64,000 nucleotides of DNA from Phlebiopsis flavidoalba (GCA_035772785.1 JAOCPU010000042.1:245725-309724); one strand, 5' to 3'; shown: positions 11,426-24,668, counted from the stretch's first letter. Translations and numbers: made by a program. The notes: generated by a model not told the origin, from the letters alone.

Positions 11426-13284
11426 TCATAGGTCTATGTGTGCAAATTGTTTAAGAAACGGATTCACGTCGAAATAATAAGCTAAAGAACGCTCCCCCAT
11501 CACGCCACGGCCTACACCGCAGGCCCGAAAGCGAAGCCCAAAATGTCGCCCCTGAAGACACTGAGCCTCGTCCAAGCCGTCGGCACTTCCACCAGCGCGG
11601 GGAAACATCAAGCCAAGCTGCGACGCTGCGAGCATCTCCTCCTTTACCGCGGCCGTGGGCGGGAGCACCATGCACACGTCGACTTCGCACCGTCGGGCGA
11701 GTGCAAAGTCGCGGAGCGTTTGCGCCCAGCGTGTTGTGCTCGAGGACTTTGGGCACCTCCTCGATACGATCTTTCGTACTCAGCGCACCCATCGTGGGTC
11801 GTAGAGTTCTTCTCTGGGGTGATACGTAGTGATAGCGCGCGCAGAGTGAGGTTGTGGAAGAGGTTTTCTGAGGCTGCGTTCGACAACGGCTAGTTTGCGG
11901 TTGCATGCGGCGAGGGTGGGGCTGGGGAGCTCAAAGCATAGATGCAGACTCTGCAGGGACGTGAAAGAGGTAAGGTCTGTGACTGTTGAGGGAGAGCGAA
12001 GTGTAAGTCAGAGTGAAGAATAACATCGAAGAAGACGGTACTAACACAGTTCACAGTGTTCCGAGCGTCCGTCGACGCCATGAAGCGAGAGGTTGGACAA
12101 TGGGTGTTTTCTGAAGGAGCCCAAAAGCATGTAGAGCGTGTATCAGGAATTCAGGAGACGATGTCCGACAGAACGGACCCAGTGGGTGTAACGTGACGGC
12201 TATTGACGGCGGCGAACACCTTTGGTAACGAGACAGGTGGTTCATGAGATCCGTGGGGACCCTGCGCACATGTTCATGAGCCCTCGAAGTTGCACGAAGA
12301 CCCTCTCGCCCAGGGGTCCAAAAAAAAAAACAAACACACACAAAACAAAAAAATAAAAAAGTTAAAAAAAAAAAAAAAAAAAAAAAACAAAAAAACCCCC
12401 TCAAAATGTAAAAAAAAACGAGACCCTCTCGTCCCAGGGAATCAGTCCGTCCAAAAAAAAAAATCGTCGTCGTCGGTGCAGAGCGCGGTGGGCGCAGCCC
12501 GAAATGCATCTTTCAGAGTCCCAAACACGAACGCCAAAGCAATGCAATCAAGCGGTACACGTCTCCCTGAGAGCAGTACACAGCGGTGCTGACGCTGAGG
12601 CTCTCAAGAGGCGGAACAGACGAGCAGAGGCGGCGACCCTTGTAATCTCAATCGGACCTCGACCACGGAGAGAGTGCACAGGTTGGGGTAACATGTGCAG
12701 AAGCTCGAGCAGCTCAATCGCGTCGTAAACCCGGCCTGGTGGTGGAGCCATTAGAGCCTGGGAGCCAGTGTCCCGCCAGCCGAAGAGTGCGAATGCTTGT
12801 CCGCGCGTGGTGTGGTAGGTCGCCAAGAAGTTGATCAAGCAAGTAATGGTTCGAGGTGCCAGGCTGACGTTTGGAGTATGGCCCGGTTGTCCCAGATGCC
12901 CGTCTTCGATACCGATCCTTGTAACCGGAGCCGCTCTCCGCCGTTAGCAGTGTTGGACACCACATCGAGTGCGGAGGAGACCGTTTGCGATAGTTGGGGC
13001 CTCGAGGTTCTTGTGGGACAAGCGGAAAGTGGGAACTCACTAGTCACGAAAGAGCCAGCGGGTTGCAGGGGCTCTGAAAAATCTCGACAGGGGCTCGGGG
13101 GGGAGCACACGACGATGAGGTCTTCTTCTTTGGCCGTGGACGTTTGAGCCTCATGAGCCGTCGACGTCGAAGCTATTGAGTCGTCTCGACAGGGTTTTCT
13201 GTCATAATAGATCTCGCCGAATATCGCGTCGATGATTTCTTGGGGGAAGCGTGATTTGTGCGGGAGAGTAGATTGCACAGACAT
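11426..13284 (-). CDS. F-box-like protein with leucine-rich C-terminal part (frameshifted)
   Basis: The minus-strand start at 13,284 opens with RFPQEIIDAIFGEIYYDRK, which resembles the F-box-like N-termini (LPxEIIDxI) common in agaricomycetes. Such proteins act as substrate adaptors of SCF ubiquitin ligases, but most fungal members are uncharacterised. Further in, DAIELLELLHMLPQPVHSL (near 12,700), LTLRALSLRITPEKN (near 11,850) and a final RCEVDVCMVLPPTAAVKEEM (near 11,660) have the leucine-rich texture of this group's C-terminal repeats. The last frame stops at 11,426. Frame shifts occur around 12,830, 12,560, 11,880 and 11,700. An A/T-rich insertion sits at 12,299-12,440 within the locus. 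A TATATAA box on the minus strand (about 13,412-13,420) is a likely promoter. The family call rests on texture and a short N-terminal motif, so it is moderate. Confidence 0.5.
12299..12440. repeat. A-rich insertion flanked by a direct repeat
   Basis: The words AGACCCTCTCGCCCAGGGG (12,299-12,317) and AGACCCTCTCGTCCCAGGG (12,421-12,439) flank about 100 bp of nearly pure A with scattered C and T, including a run of more than 20 A. A near-perfect direct repeat around an A-tail-like core looks like a target-site duplication left by a retroposed sequence, or a slipped duplication. It falls inside the F-box-like locus, probably in an intron or a disrupted exon. Confidence 0.5.
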
Positions 13285-14059
13285 GGGCGTCGGGGGCCGA
13301 AGGATCGGGTCTGCACAGTACTAAGCACCCGTGCGGACAGTTGCGGTGTAGCGACGATCAAGGTGAGTAAATAGACGAAATTTGAGGTCCCGTGAGACAC
13401 CAGTGGGACCCCGTTATATATGAGAGAGAGCAGAGTCAACGTCCAGAGGGAACGGCACCAGCACAAAAGAGGTGTTTTGGCCGAGATGTGGCCCACTAGC
13501 CATTTGTCAAGACGTCTTGCGACAACAGAGATCAACATTCACATACCACGGGAGGCATGGCAGATTGGCCGCCCTTTTGTCATGACTTGTATAACCGTCA
13601 TTGGCCAGAGAGCAGGTAAGGGAGACAAGACCGGATGATAGTCGCGACTCACGCGTCACGATCCGGGTACACATCTGGAGGAACACGCGTGACGCGTGAC
13701 ACCACGCGACGTCTCGTGCGCGTCCGATGACTCGTCACGTCTGGCCAAGGCCTAGTAGTACCAACACAGGTTAGGGGCATCCCTATCGAAAGGGTTTTGA
13801 GACGCTCTTTAGCAAAATGCTATAACACATTCACGGGCGTATTTCCCTTGCACTGATAATTGACACAGCCCCCAAAGCGGAGGAATCTCATCATCGCAAC
13901 GTGTTCGGTGCAGATATATTCTTAGTGCATTAGTGACTTGATAATGACCTATACATGGACGCGACAAGTGACACACAAGCTTTAGTACACAGCATATAGC
14001 ATGCTTTTACATGACCTTCAGTTCAGACCACAGCGCTTGTCAAGGCTAAAGCCGGATGA
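13285..14059. other. Intergenic region with CGCGTGAC-word cluster
   Basis: It contains the upstream region of the F-box-like gene and a cluster of ACGCGTGACGCGTGAC and CCACGCGAC words (about 13,650-13,740). No gene is seen between 13,640 and 14,059. Confidence 0.4.
13412..13420 (-). promoter_or_regulatory. TATA box upstream of the F-box-like gene
   Basis: A TATATAA word on the minus strand lies about 130 bp upstream of the start at 13,284. The distance is long but acceptable. No other promoter word stands out. Confidence 0.35.
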
Positions 14060-15760
14060 TACTTTAAGACGCCGCACGTGAGTCACAGACCAATGTCATG
14101 TCCAGAAGGAGGGGAGGGCTTTGCAAATACATGAAAAGTGCCAATTTTTTCACCGCGAATAGGCGGGCGTGGAGTAGAGGTGGAAACGGGACGCAGTCGA
14201 CGCCAAAGAGAGCAGTGTCTTCCCCGCAGCTGCGGCACGTCCCCCCCTCGGGTATAACTTCATAGCGAGGGATAATTACAGCACGGGGTGGCCGCACAGG
14301 GTAAGAGCCAAAGGATGACCTTGCGAGGAGATATGAACAAGTCTATGAAGCCATTCCCTCGAAGGTAATGTGCAGGATCGATCGATGTGCAACCTACAGA
14401 ACAGGCCCCGTTCCGTGTCCTGGTAGAGCACCTCGCGAGGCCAAACAAAGGTAAATTGCCAGTTGTTCCAGGGGATGTGAATTCGGAAAAGGTCGAGTGT
14501 CCATGAGGCATGACGCCTCGCCACTACGAGTTTTTGTTTTTGATGCAGGTGAGTCAAAGGTCTGTGTTCTGAATACATACTCGAGGATCACGGAACCTCC
14601 CAGACGGTCCGACCTTGGCACATTCCCGGTATACGCAGTCGTCGTCAAGCAGCGCGAAGAGGCCTCCGGATCCTTGAACAGTGGATATCGCGCCAGATTC
14701 GTCGGCCACATATAGTCAACTTCTCAGGCTCTACGTTCCATCGCCCCGACCGATATCGACAGCGAGAATGGGTCTTCTAGTGAGTACGGAAATGCCGTTG
14801 TCGCGAGTTTGCAGACCACGGATTATCCCGAAAAGGAGCTCAAAACGTCGAGGGTCGTTACCAGCTTCGCCGAGAGACAGTGCTTATGAGTCGCACAAAA
14901 CATCCCTTCGCCGGGGTAGGTAAGTACGTCTTAGACGAAAGTGACTGGAGAAATGGCATCTCACCAAAAGGACTTTCGCGAGAATCGGCTTAGCAAGACG
15001 GAGCTTCCGGGAATCGGCTCGACTGGAAGAATTGAGCAGCCGCAGGAGGTGGCGCGGAAGTCACGATACTATCGGTAAGGCATGTGAAGGGAGCTTACGG
15101 AGTAGATCCAGCGGGTTGACGTGAGCGGTTTTTTTAGGCTCCTGCCTCAAATTATTGCGTCGTGCCAGTGGCCCGAGCCAGAGACAGCGAGTAGATGCTT
15201 GTCCGTGCCCACCTTGTGAGATTCCAGAAACTTGATCCATAGCATTGGAAGTTCCGTGTCAAGATAGGCTTTCCGTTCATTTAGTCCTGTGTCGGCCCAG
15301 CAAATCGTAGACCTTCCATGGCTGCTTTCTTCGCGAGGTTGCGCGGACTTCCACTCCAGACGAGATCTTCGCTCTTTGATAAAAATCTACACTTATACTG
15401 ACCTGAATCATAATCGCCGAAGTCCAGTCCATCCAGATGAGGGGGATCTCCTAGCGTGTGCGGCACGAGAGAGAAAAGAGAATACATTGAACCGTCACGA
15501 AAGAGCCATTACGGGTGGCAAGATCGCTGAAAAGTACCCGGCCCGAGACAATGCGCCACAAGATGTCCCAGGGCGCCAGTTGCGGGCTTATGAAGTTCGT
15601 CCGCATGCGCGCGTTCTCCGTGTTCCAGTTTCTGACTTTGTCCGCTGTGGCCGGTTCTCCGCCCAAGAGGCCCGCGCCTCACAGTGCCGTGCACACTCTA
15701 CGAAAGCCATCGTGATCTTTGGGCCAAGCTTCACCATCGCTAGTAGAATCTCGCACTGAG
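14060..15760 (-). CDS. Poorly resolved minus-strand gene, family not recognised
   Basis: Broken minus-strand frames read like protein: NERKAYLDTELPMLWIKFLE (near 15,250), WPTNLARYPLFKDPEASSRC (near 14,700), DRLGGSVILEYVFRTQTF (near 14,610), and WNNWQFTFVWPREVLYQDTE (near 14,440). A possible donor (GTGAGTC) and acceptor pair separate some of them. The texture is similar to the large agaricomycete F-box-type families, but I see no clear F-box. Start and stop are not determined, and the bounds given are the outer limits of coding-like sequence. Several shifts need correction before any domain search would be meaningful. Confidence 0.3.
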
Positions 15761-17645
15761 AATGACGCGATCAAGGATTTCCAAGGAAAACGTTGACGTC
15801 TGGCCACAGTAAGGGTGGACTGAGAGACCCATGCTCAGCCCGATTCTGGAGTCATGGCGGGAAAGCTGGCCAAAAAGAGGAAAGGGTTATTGAGCAGGTA
15901 CAGAGCCTAGAGCCAATGTCGAATGAACGTGCCAACTTACCAAAGGCGGCCTCGTTCGCGTTAGGGTGTAGATGTGAAGGTGAGGAGAGAGGACGTGGCC
16001 AGGAGGTCCTAGAGGCAGATTATATAGGCGCGAGATGATCGAAATAGGGAGTCGCTGTGGTCAGATTGGCCACCGGCCAAAACACGTCACAACAACTAAT
16101 ACCAGAGCTGCCTGAGGCAACGTGGTACCGTTATCCCCTGCGCAATCTACTATGAGCCGACGTAGGTCGTTACAAAGTTGAGATCATCTCACCATGTTTC
16201 ACTCGACAACGTAAGATGAGCGACCTTAAGGCTCGCTTGGGGCACATAGTTGCTGTGACTTGGGCCTCACCAAGCTTGCCAACGACAGTTTCCCATAACT
16301 ACGTAGGGGGCGACCGTTGCATCGACCCTGTAGTAGTAGCGTGTTATGACCTGAGTTTTACAGTGGTTGAGGCGATCATACCTTAGAAGGTGCTAGCTTT
16401 GAGCGACGGACCATGCGCATCACCAGCCTGTGTCCCCCAGACAGGATAATGCAAATCGTCCGGTTTGTTGTGTGGCTTCATTGCTGGCAGTGAGCACAAC
16501 AAGCCGCCCGCGAATACGAGAGGAGGGCCCCCGAAGCACAACGAACGGTGGAGGGTAGGCGCTAACCGCAGCCCAGAGGACTGTGCGTGCCGGTATTATC
16601 TTTTTCGCCCATTCATGAAAATATTGCCGCTCAATAGGTTGGTCGCGACACACCTGACATAGAACATTGCAACTCGCCGGCACGGATTGACAAAAAATAC
16701 TCCGTAACAGAACTCGAGAATGTATGATTTCTTAAGAAATATCGAATGAGTGCTGCCAAAGCCCTATACGGCTTTTCATCGCGGGGCTTCGCAGGTCAAT
16801 CCAAGGCGTTGCATTCCTACGGCCCCTGATTCTGGGAACGCCCGCGAGCCGACAACAATGGTCCGTATTCAAAGAGCACTGCGATGCTTCTTCCGTCTCT
16901 GCATAGGCGGTCCAGGGATTCCAGCGCCCGAACAGTAGTTTTAAGCCTGAATCACGTGCGGGGCCGTACCGAAGGCGCGAACCGGGGAGAGCGTTTGTAA
17001 GGCCGAAGGAGGGAGATAGGATGTTGGTCAATCACGAAGAAAGCCTGCCCTGTGCCTCGCGTTTGATAATCCGTCAACAAGGGAATCGGACGAAACAGTA
17101 GGGGTTTTTGGTTATTAGTTGCGGTGTGAGGCCCGAGGCTTATTTGCGGTGATGGAGAGCATAAGGGTGTTGGTGGTTTTTGTGAGCATATCATCTGCTC
17201 TACAGCGAACGTTTTCTGCGGGGAAAGCCGTGTCCGGAGAATTTCGATGCCTGTGCGAAAATGGGCCGATTTTTTTAAACAAAAAATGTGAGTTCTGATA
17301 CTCCGTAAAATCGCCAGTACTCTAAGGGCTCCTGGAGGCTGCACATCACAGATAAGATACAAAGAATGAAAAATATGGTTTTTAACGAAGCGAGGGCGGG
17401 GATAGAGAAGGAAACGATGACGTGAGTCACACGGGCCGACGGGAAAGCAGAAAGAACGCGTGATTTGTGACGCCACGCGACAGGGTCATCTACCACGCAT
17501 TGCACAGCGCTTCTTGCTTCTCTGACCACATGCCTACTCACAGCAAGGGCCGAGTGGTCATCGAGTTTTTGCCCCCCATATCAAAGGACAGAATACATGA
17601 AAATGGGTATCAACGAGTTAGCGGCCCGCGTCGACGCGCCCCACC
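15761..17645. other. Intergenic region upstream of the GH35 gene
   Basis: No convincing gene. The open frames on both strands (for example minus 17,476-16,952) lack recognisable motifs. Near the right end, 17,455-17,490 carries CGCGTGATTTGTGACGCC and CACGCGAC words, related to clusters near 9,150 and 13,690. Confidence 0.35.
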
Positions 17646-20600
17646 ATGGCTTTGTTTCTCTTCCCCCCCCCCCGTCCTAGTTCTCGGCTGGTCTCTAGCC
17701 TGTCACGCTCCTCACTATGGGCCACAACATACCGCCCGTTTGCACCCTTGCGCTTTATGCTTCACGAAACGGCAGATTCCGCGAACGAAGATCCTCCGCG
17801 CCAAATAGTACAGGAGTATCCGATGTCGTTACAATGGTGTAACTACACCCTCTTCATTCGACAACCAGAGGGTCTTCCTTCAGTACGTCTTCGTTTGTTC
17901 CTTTTAACGTTCGCTGGCTTGATAAATACGACAAGTCTGGAGAATTCCACACATTCCGACTTCGGTACCAGACCTATGGCGGATATATTCCAAAAGATGG
18001 TCGCAGCTGGCCTCAATGGTCCTCGCCTGGTGAGCATCATACATCAATGGGCCCTCACCAATCCCGACTCCGGGACGTGCTCGACTTCAACGACTGGCGA
18101 GCCCTCGCCGAACCGAATTCTATAACGTGCAGAAGAAAGCGGGCCATATTTATTGGCTCCGTCTGGTCGTATATCAACGGAAGAGACGACGGACGGCGGC
18201 TTCATTCGTGGAGCACGAGTATAACCTCGAGCGAGCGGCAGGGACGAGAACCGGCGACGAGACACCCCCCCGAGAGACAGCTGTATGCCCTATGTGAAGG
18301 AAATCATAAAATTAGTGAGTTTGCCCAATCATGCTTGCATATAAAGTATCTTAATGTCGTGGTAGACGTGAGTCGGCACAAGTCTCGAACAACGACCTGT
18401 CTTAATTGCGGTACACCCACCGTTGGTGAGGTCCTGAGCTCTGGTTGTTCCTATTTTACTACATTTGTCTTCCCTCTTTGCATCAACGCCCTCCTCACAA
18501 TTCCGAAATTGTATCCATGGAAACACTACCATTTTCCACGAAAGCACCTTGGGCTCTCCACGTGAAAGTACAAACAGATGACTCATTGTCCTGCGCGACC
18601 AACGAATATCTCAATCGCCGCCAGTCAACGCGCATAATATTTGCACGCTCGACAGAGACCTACACCTCCAAGGCATCTCGTACCTCTGTATGTCCATTCA
18701 ATACGGCACCTTCGACGACAGCACGTGATTTCCACCCTAGGACCTATCCCGCGCCCCCGGGCCGGTCGATAGCAAGAACTTCATCAAAGCGGGACCGGTG
18801 CAGTGGCGACATCTAATGGCCTGTGGAGCTCCTCGGGATCTAAAAGAGAAGTGACACGGATTGAACTGACCTTCCGTTAAAAGGTACCTCCTACCCACGA
18901 TAGGGTTTCGACTGCTCAACCCACCACTAGACGCCCGACGCATTGGAGCCCGGTCGTCACCGAATTACCCTCGACGTACCAGCGAACAGGTGGGATACCA
19001 GGTAACGTCTGGTACATGCCCGAGTTCCAAGGTGAACTCTAGGACGTTTGCCTACGCTTTTCGAACTAGCGTGACACGTTAACGAGGCCTCCTTCAGTAG
19101 GATCGATTCGACCCCTGGGGTGGCCCTGTGCTACGACGCATGTGAAGGTTCTTCACCGGACCTTGACTTCCATACGTCCTTCTACAAACAGAACTGGGCG
19201 TCGAACGTCAAGATGAGTCAGCTTAGCTACATGCTCTACGGTGCTTCTCTGCTTTTTTCCTTTCTACGCCGTCTTCAATCCTCACCTGGAACGCCGTCGT
19301 CAAACAGCGGACACCACAAACTGGTCGCGGCATCGGCCTTACACCGGCGTGTACGACCTCGGACGGACTACGGCTCCTAGCATCCGCTAGAACCGCCGCG
19401 CTCTCGACCTAAGTTGACCGAAACTTCAAACAGTAGGGCACTCTCTTCTTGCGCAGCATTCGCACGACTCAAGAAGACAGACTGATCGGCGACCCGTCCA
19501 GCGGCAAGTACGGGCCGACAGCAGCACGAAGCAATGCGAGCCTTTGCGACATGTTGAGGAACCGGATACTGGTGCTGGCGTTCGTGGGACTCGTCAGGCA
19601 GGCGGACAGACCCACGTCCACGTAGGGTTGATATCATTCGTGTGCGTTTAGTCGAGATGAATACTGAATCGAGTAATCAGGTCGGCCGTTTCGGTGTTAC
19701 ACCACGGTTTTCCTAACGTCGCTGGTTCTTTGACCATCCCGGATAGACCATCTCCACAGGGCGCTACAGGCTCAACGGCCGAGAACCACAGGTACATCCT
19801 TACGGGAACTACAACTTTGGCAAGTACTGGGCAAGCTGTTTTACTCGACTGCCTCAACGTCCTGTGTGCGGGCTCGATCAACGGCATCGACGTCGTCTTC
19901 CTCTTCGGCGACAGCAATCAAGGACACGAATTCGCTGCTGTCTCCAGTGGCAAGACCTCGACCTTCGCGTTCACGCCCTCCACTTTCAAAGGCGGCTTCA
20001 AGGTCGTGTCCGCGCCCAAGACCGTCTCTCAACCACTTATTCTCTTCGCTGACACCAACACGGCCTCGACATTCTTCGCACCGCACGTGCCCACCGGCAC
20101 CGCAGCCAAGTTCCAACAACCACCTCCCTCCCCCCCGTCCAGTTCGGCAACAAAGGACCGTCCTCGTCGCGCGCCCAGCAGCTCGTGCCGCAACGCCTCT
20201 CATCTAGGGCCAAGACCCCTCGCCCTCCGCCCCGGCCGACATCAACAGCCTCCGTCCCGCTCACGCTCCTCGTGCCCTCCACCGTCTCCGCCGCCCCGTC
20301 ACATGGAAAGGTATACCCCTTAAGTCACGCTCGACCGCTCGCCTGCGTCTTCGGGCGCGCCGAGCATTCCAGAACCTCAAGCTTCTCCCGGCCAGACTCG
20401 CGTTCGGCCTCAACAATGAACAGGTAAAGATCCCACCCCCCCCCCCCCGCGCTCTAATGGCTTGGCGCTTGTTGCGGATAGGTCTGCCCGAGTGGTCGGA
20501 GCAGCGCCAGCGTTTGATGATCACCGAAGTGGGAATCCGTGTGGCGAATCCATTACGGACGACGGAAATCATCCACTTATTTGCCGCTCGTTTTTGGTCG

Positions 20601-22030
20601 ACCCGGGCGGGTCTTTGTACGCGCTGCGGAATACCAGGCTTCGTAAGTCAGACTACACAGTGCAAGTCCTGAAGGGATGATCAAGTGCCGCTACGTGTGG
20701 AACTTGGTTTTATGCCAGTCGAGGCCTTGAGAATGTTAGTCCTCTGGCGCGGCCAATTCAATGGTTACCTGGCTTCAGAGAAGTTCCCGTCAAACGTGAC
20801 GTATTCAACGGTGGTTGCCGGTTTAAGTTTCCAGTGGATTTTGCTCCGAAACAGTGTTTCCATATACATATTCAAGCAGTTAGCGGCGTACCTTGTTCTT
20901 GAACGAGGTCTTACTCAAACTCCACTCATAGGGCTCTGTTCAGAGTTGAGGCAGGACAAAACGAACTTTCTTACACCTTCCCTCCGGGTGCTGTCAAGGT
21001 TTGGGAGCGGATTAAAACGTGATAACTGTCGTTTCAGGTGGGTGTTTTTTCCTTCCGTACTAAGGCGGGTCAACAAAAAACTCAAACATTATCGTCGGCA
21101 TAAGGATCACACTTGGGGGCAAAAACGAAGAAGATGCTGGAGGTAGGGTACTTCCATAGGCTTCCTTGCAACTTCCCGTTCACTGAATATTTACAGAGCG
21201 CTACCCCTCGTGGCATTCACCGTGGATTTAAACTCAACGGTTGGCAACTTTACGACCTGGAAGGTCCAGGGCAAGGTTGGCGGCTACACCAAGTGCCAGT
21301 TACCACAACATCCCTTCGTTTTTTTGCCACTAACAGCCATATCATCAGCTTCCCCGACAAGGTTCGTGGCGTCATGTGCATTGAACCGAGGGCGGCCTCT
21401 TGTGGCGAACGTGAAGGGCTGGCATCTCCCTGGCTTCGACACTTCACAAGTGTGGCGAAACGCGACCTGTCAATCTCCGGTTTACCAAACAACACTGGCC
21501 GGTGTTGGCTTCTTTTGTGGACAACCTTCGAGCTCGATGTTCCTGCCGGTGTCGTGACTCCATGTTCAGGCTGATCGTGTTCGACAACAAAACACACGCC
21601 ACGCCCGCTGGGCCAGGACTACCGCGCATTGCTATTCGTCAACGGGTGGCAATACGGCAAAGAGTAATAGAATCAAATTTTACGGACATGTTGTAATATG
21701 TACTTATTCTCGCCATGTCGGAATAGCGTGGTCGCAAATATTCCGGCCCTTCAGGCCAAGTTCCCTGTCCCCTGTTGGTATCTTGATCCCAGAGACGGCA
21801 AGGAAGTGCGTACTTGATCTCTCGCTTACGCAAAATCTATGATAAACTGATCTCGTTGTTGTCTAGCAACCGTGGCCGACGAGCCATTTGGTCCTTGAAA
21901 AAGGCACCGTGCCAGCTCTCCTTCGCTCGACACTTGTCCTCGACGAGGCGTCGAAGGCGGCGTCGGGCCCGTGTCGCAACCAACAATCCTGGATGGTCTG
22001 AAAACGTTCTTAACGCATGCAACTCGAGAG
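17646..22030 (+). CDS. Glycoside hydrolase family 35 beta-galactosidase, secreted type (frameshifted, many introns)
   Basis: A multi-domain fungal GH35 beta-galactosidase, which would remove terminal beta-galactose from plant cell-wall pectin or galactan side chains outside the cell. The start CACC-ATGG at 17,646 opens a hydrophobic leader compatible with a signal peptide, although a poly-C run disturbs its frame. The TIM-barrel part shows DIFQKMVAAGLNGPRLVSII then HQWALTNP (17,985-18,065), corresponding to the conserved substrate-side segment. Further on are IPGNVWYMPEFQG (near 19,000), which carries the catalytic nucleophile Glu, and DFHTSFYKQNWASNVKMS with YMLYGASL (19,160-19,240), the family's YGGTSWG region in damaged form. 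The middle domains include DVVFLFGDSNQGHEFAAVSS (19,890-19,945) and FADTNTASTFFAPHVPTG. The jelly-roll C-terminal domains contain GFKLNGW, WKVQGKVGGYTK (21,260) and GWHLPGFDTSQ (21,420). The C-terminal NNPGWSEN (near 22,000) resembles the usual end of the protein. The stop is uncertain (22,003-22,170). Confidence 0.8.
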
Positions 22031-24539
22031 TGGTCAGCACGACTGACTACTCATGCGAGGATACGGACATTGCAATGTACAATAAACTGGAAGAACCTGG
22101 AAGTACTTGTTTCATTAAAACTATCGACTGGTCTACACCAGTGCTCTGCGATGACCCTGTCCATAGTTGAACTGCTTTTTATACATGTCTCTCTTATTTA
22201 CCATTACATTCATTGGGTTTAAAATAATAACCAGGCGGGAGACTTGTCCCACTAATGTCGGACCGCCGTTCTGACCCGGTCGATCTTCGCAAGTCCTAAC
22301 CGTTGACAGTCCTTGTGGGATCGCGCACTGGGACAATATCCCAACCCCTTTGTCAGCTTCCACACCAGATCTGCAATCGTCCTCGCTCGTATGAGTTTCA
22401 ACCGTACAATTCTTCACACGGAAGAGGGGCCTTGTTTAAACCTTGTGATGGTCCATTGACAGTTGTGTGAAGCCAGCTGCCCCGTGATGCACAATTCAGG
22501 GTTCGGGTGATGTGCCATGTCGATAGGGTTGTGGCCTAGTCTTAGATATTAATCGGGGCAAGGCCCGTCCTCCTGTAGTTGGCCGCAAGGAGCCCGGCGC
22601 AAGTAGCCGGAAATAACGGGACTGATGAGGCAGTATCGCAGCGGCGAAACGAACAGAAGCTGCGCTCAGAGATAGAGTTGATTCGGAGAGGTCAGGGGGG
22701 CAGGGAATATCGAGTTTCTGTGGACTGGTTTCGGGAGGAGGATCAGGTCTTCAGTTCTAAGGTGCGTCCACGACGAGCGGAGGTCAAACGCTCGGAGTTC
22801 CAGTCTCACGGACAACGCATTTAGGGTGCTATTGCAGCCCCAGACATTAATCTTCGACGAGACCGAGCGGAAGGCAGCAAACTCGTAAAACTGCGAAGAC
22901 GAACCCGTCAACGAGCGACACAGCGAAGTACATCGCTATTCACCTGTGCTGGTCGATCATTCGGGCGATTCTTTGCCACCTGGTTCGCGAGTTTCAGAGA
23001 GGAAAGAATGAGGCAAAACTGTGTCACACGAACCGTACGAAGGATCCCTACTGTGACTGGCCTGAGCTCCCTGGCCACTGCGTAGTATGCCAGTTTCGGA
23101 CGCATCTGACGAAGGCTCGAAGTTAATCACGACACACAAGTTCACGGAATGAAAATCACTAACGAAGTAATCAAATCAAAGGACCAGGAGGTACAGGCCC
23201 GCAAGTCGTTTAACTGCCACACTAATGCTCCTGGCCCACATTGATGCGTATACTGTGCAATATGAAATATGCTGCATAGGACCAATGTGCACTCCACAAA
23301 CTGTTTGCCTGTAGCACAATCGACCACTCTCGCACTCCACATTCTATACGCAAGACTGACGGCCATCTGCTTGCATCATTTAGCTGCTGTAGATGATCTA
23401 ATTATGCGTGAGCGGAAATATCGCAAGTAACGTGATAGTCGATCACTGTTTCCATATTGAAGTAGTCTTGAAAGTATCATTCATGCACTATGAGCAATCG
23501 TCGTCGGTGAGACTAGCCCTACATGTGCTGTGCCATGAGTCGACCTCCCGGTAGCCAGCGTTCTGACAGTGTCTTACCGTGTCGAGCCGGATGGCTCAAC
23601 AATGGTTTTTGAATGTTCGGCATCGATGGTATAGACAGGGATAATACCAAACTGCGCGCTGTGGATTTTCCCAGCATGTCAGCTCAGGAGGGACTAAGAT
23701 TCTAACGTTAGGAGAGAGGGGGAACGGACCAGACAAAATCCTATAACCAATATACGGCTCCCATACGAGGCAAAAACGAGCAGAGAAAGGGGAATGACAA
23801 TGTAGAGAAGAAAAATGACCTTAGTTCTGCCACGCGAGCTCTTTTACCTGCCCATACGTTCCACTGATGACAATGTCGCCAACAGTGGGATCTCTGTCGT
23901 GTCCCAGCCTTTGCCACCGTACGTGGCGATCCACGGTGGTATGCAATCTAGTCGCTGTCGGTGAGTATTTTTGCACAAAAACAAATGCTTAGGGCATACA
24001 GAATGATCCGTTGTCAGTAAATCAGGGGCCAGCAGTGGGCTGAGAAGGTCCCTGGGTACGCGTCTAGCCAAATACGGGAGTTTGTTCAACGGGGAAAATC
24101 ATCAGGTAATAGGGGACACGAACTATGTGCTCTCGAACCCGAGTCCCGCTATGCGGAGTGACTCGTGTTTTATAGTCATAATACAGCATTAAACACGTCG
24201 AGGCTCTCGTGCGGTGTAACCGTGGTAGGCAGCTCGAGTGACCGACGTAGCTACAACAGACCGATCGGTTTATCTGGGGAGGGGTTCCTTACAGAATAAG
24301 AGTATAGCCAGTGAAGCACATATGATAGATTGTATTTTCAGGACGGGTGTGAGCGTTGTGCACTTATATGGCTTGCGATTAGTGTATGAAGCGTTTTTCA
24401 CAAACGGACGATGGCAGTGTGCATGGGATATACGCCCCAGGACTCGTAATTGTGTGTGCGAAAATCTTGCCAACAGAATAGCCTAATACTAGCGTCTGAT
24501 AGCTGGCTAGTTAGTGACTTGGTACAGATACACCCGCAG

Positions 24540-24668
24540 AGGGTGGAAAGAGGGGTGGGGAGGGGGGAGAAGAGGAAGGCGAGAGAGGAGGGAAGAAGAC
24601 AGAGGAGGGGAAAAGAAAGGGAGGGATTAGGAAAGAGGAGTGGAGACAAGGGAGGAGAAAGGGAAGGA
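24540..24668 (+). repeat. Polypurine (G/A) tract
   Basis: About 130 bp on the plus strand are almost pure purine (G and A, with only a few T and C near the edges). Mirror-like polypurine tracts of this length can adopt triplex (H-DNA) structure and often act as replication or recombination trouble spots. No coding role is suggested. Confidence 0.7.

Noticed and set aside
16952..17476. A 174-codon minus-strand frame
   Set aside because: It has no motif, its composition resembles translated non-coding sequence, and it overlaps the upstream region of the GH35 gene.
17646..22030. Calling the GH35 locus a pseudogene
   Set aside because: The same density of frameshifts occurs in essential genes of the window, so sequence error is the simpler reading.
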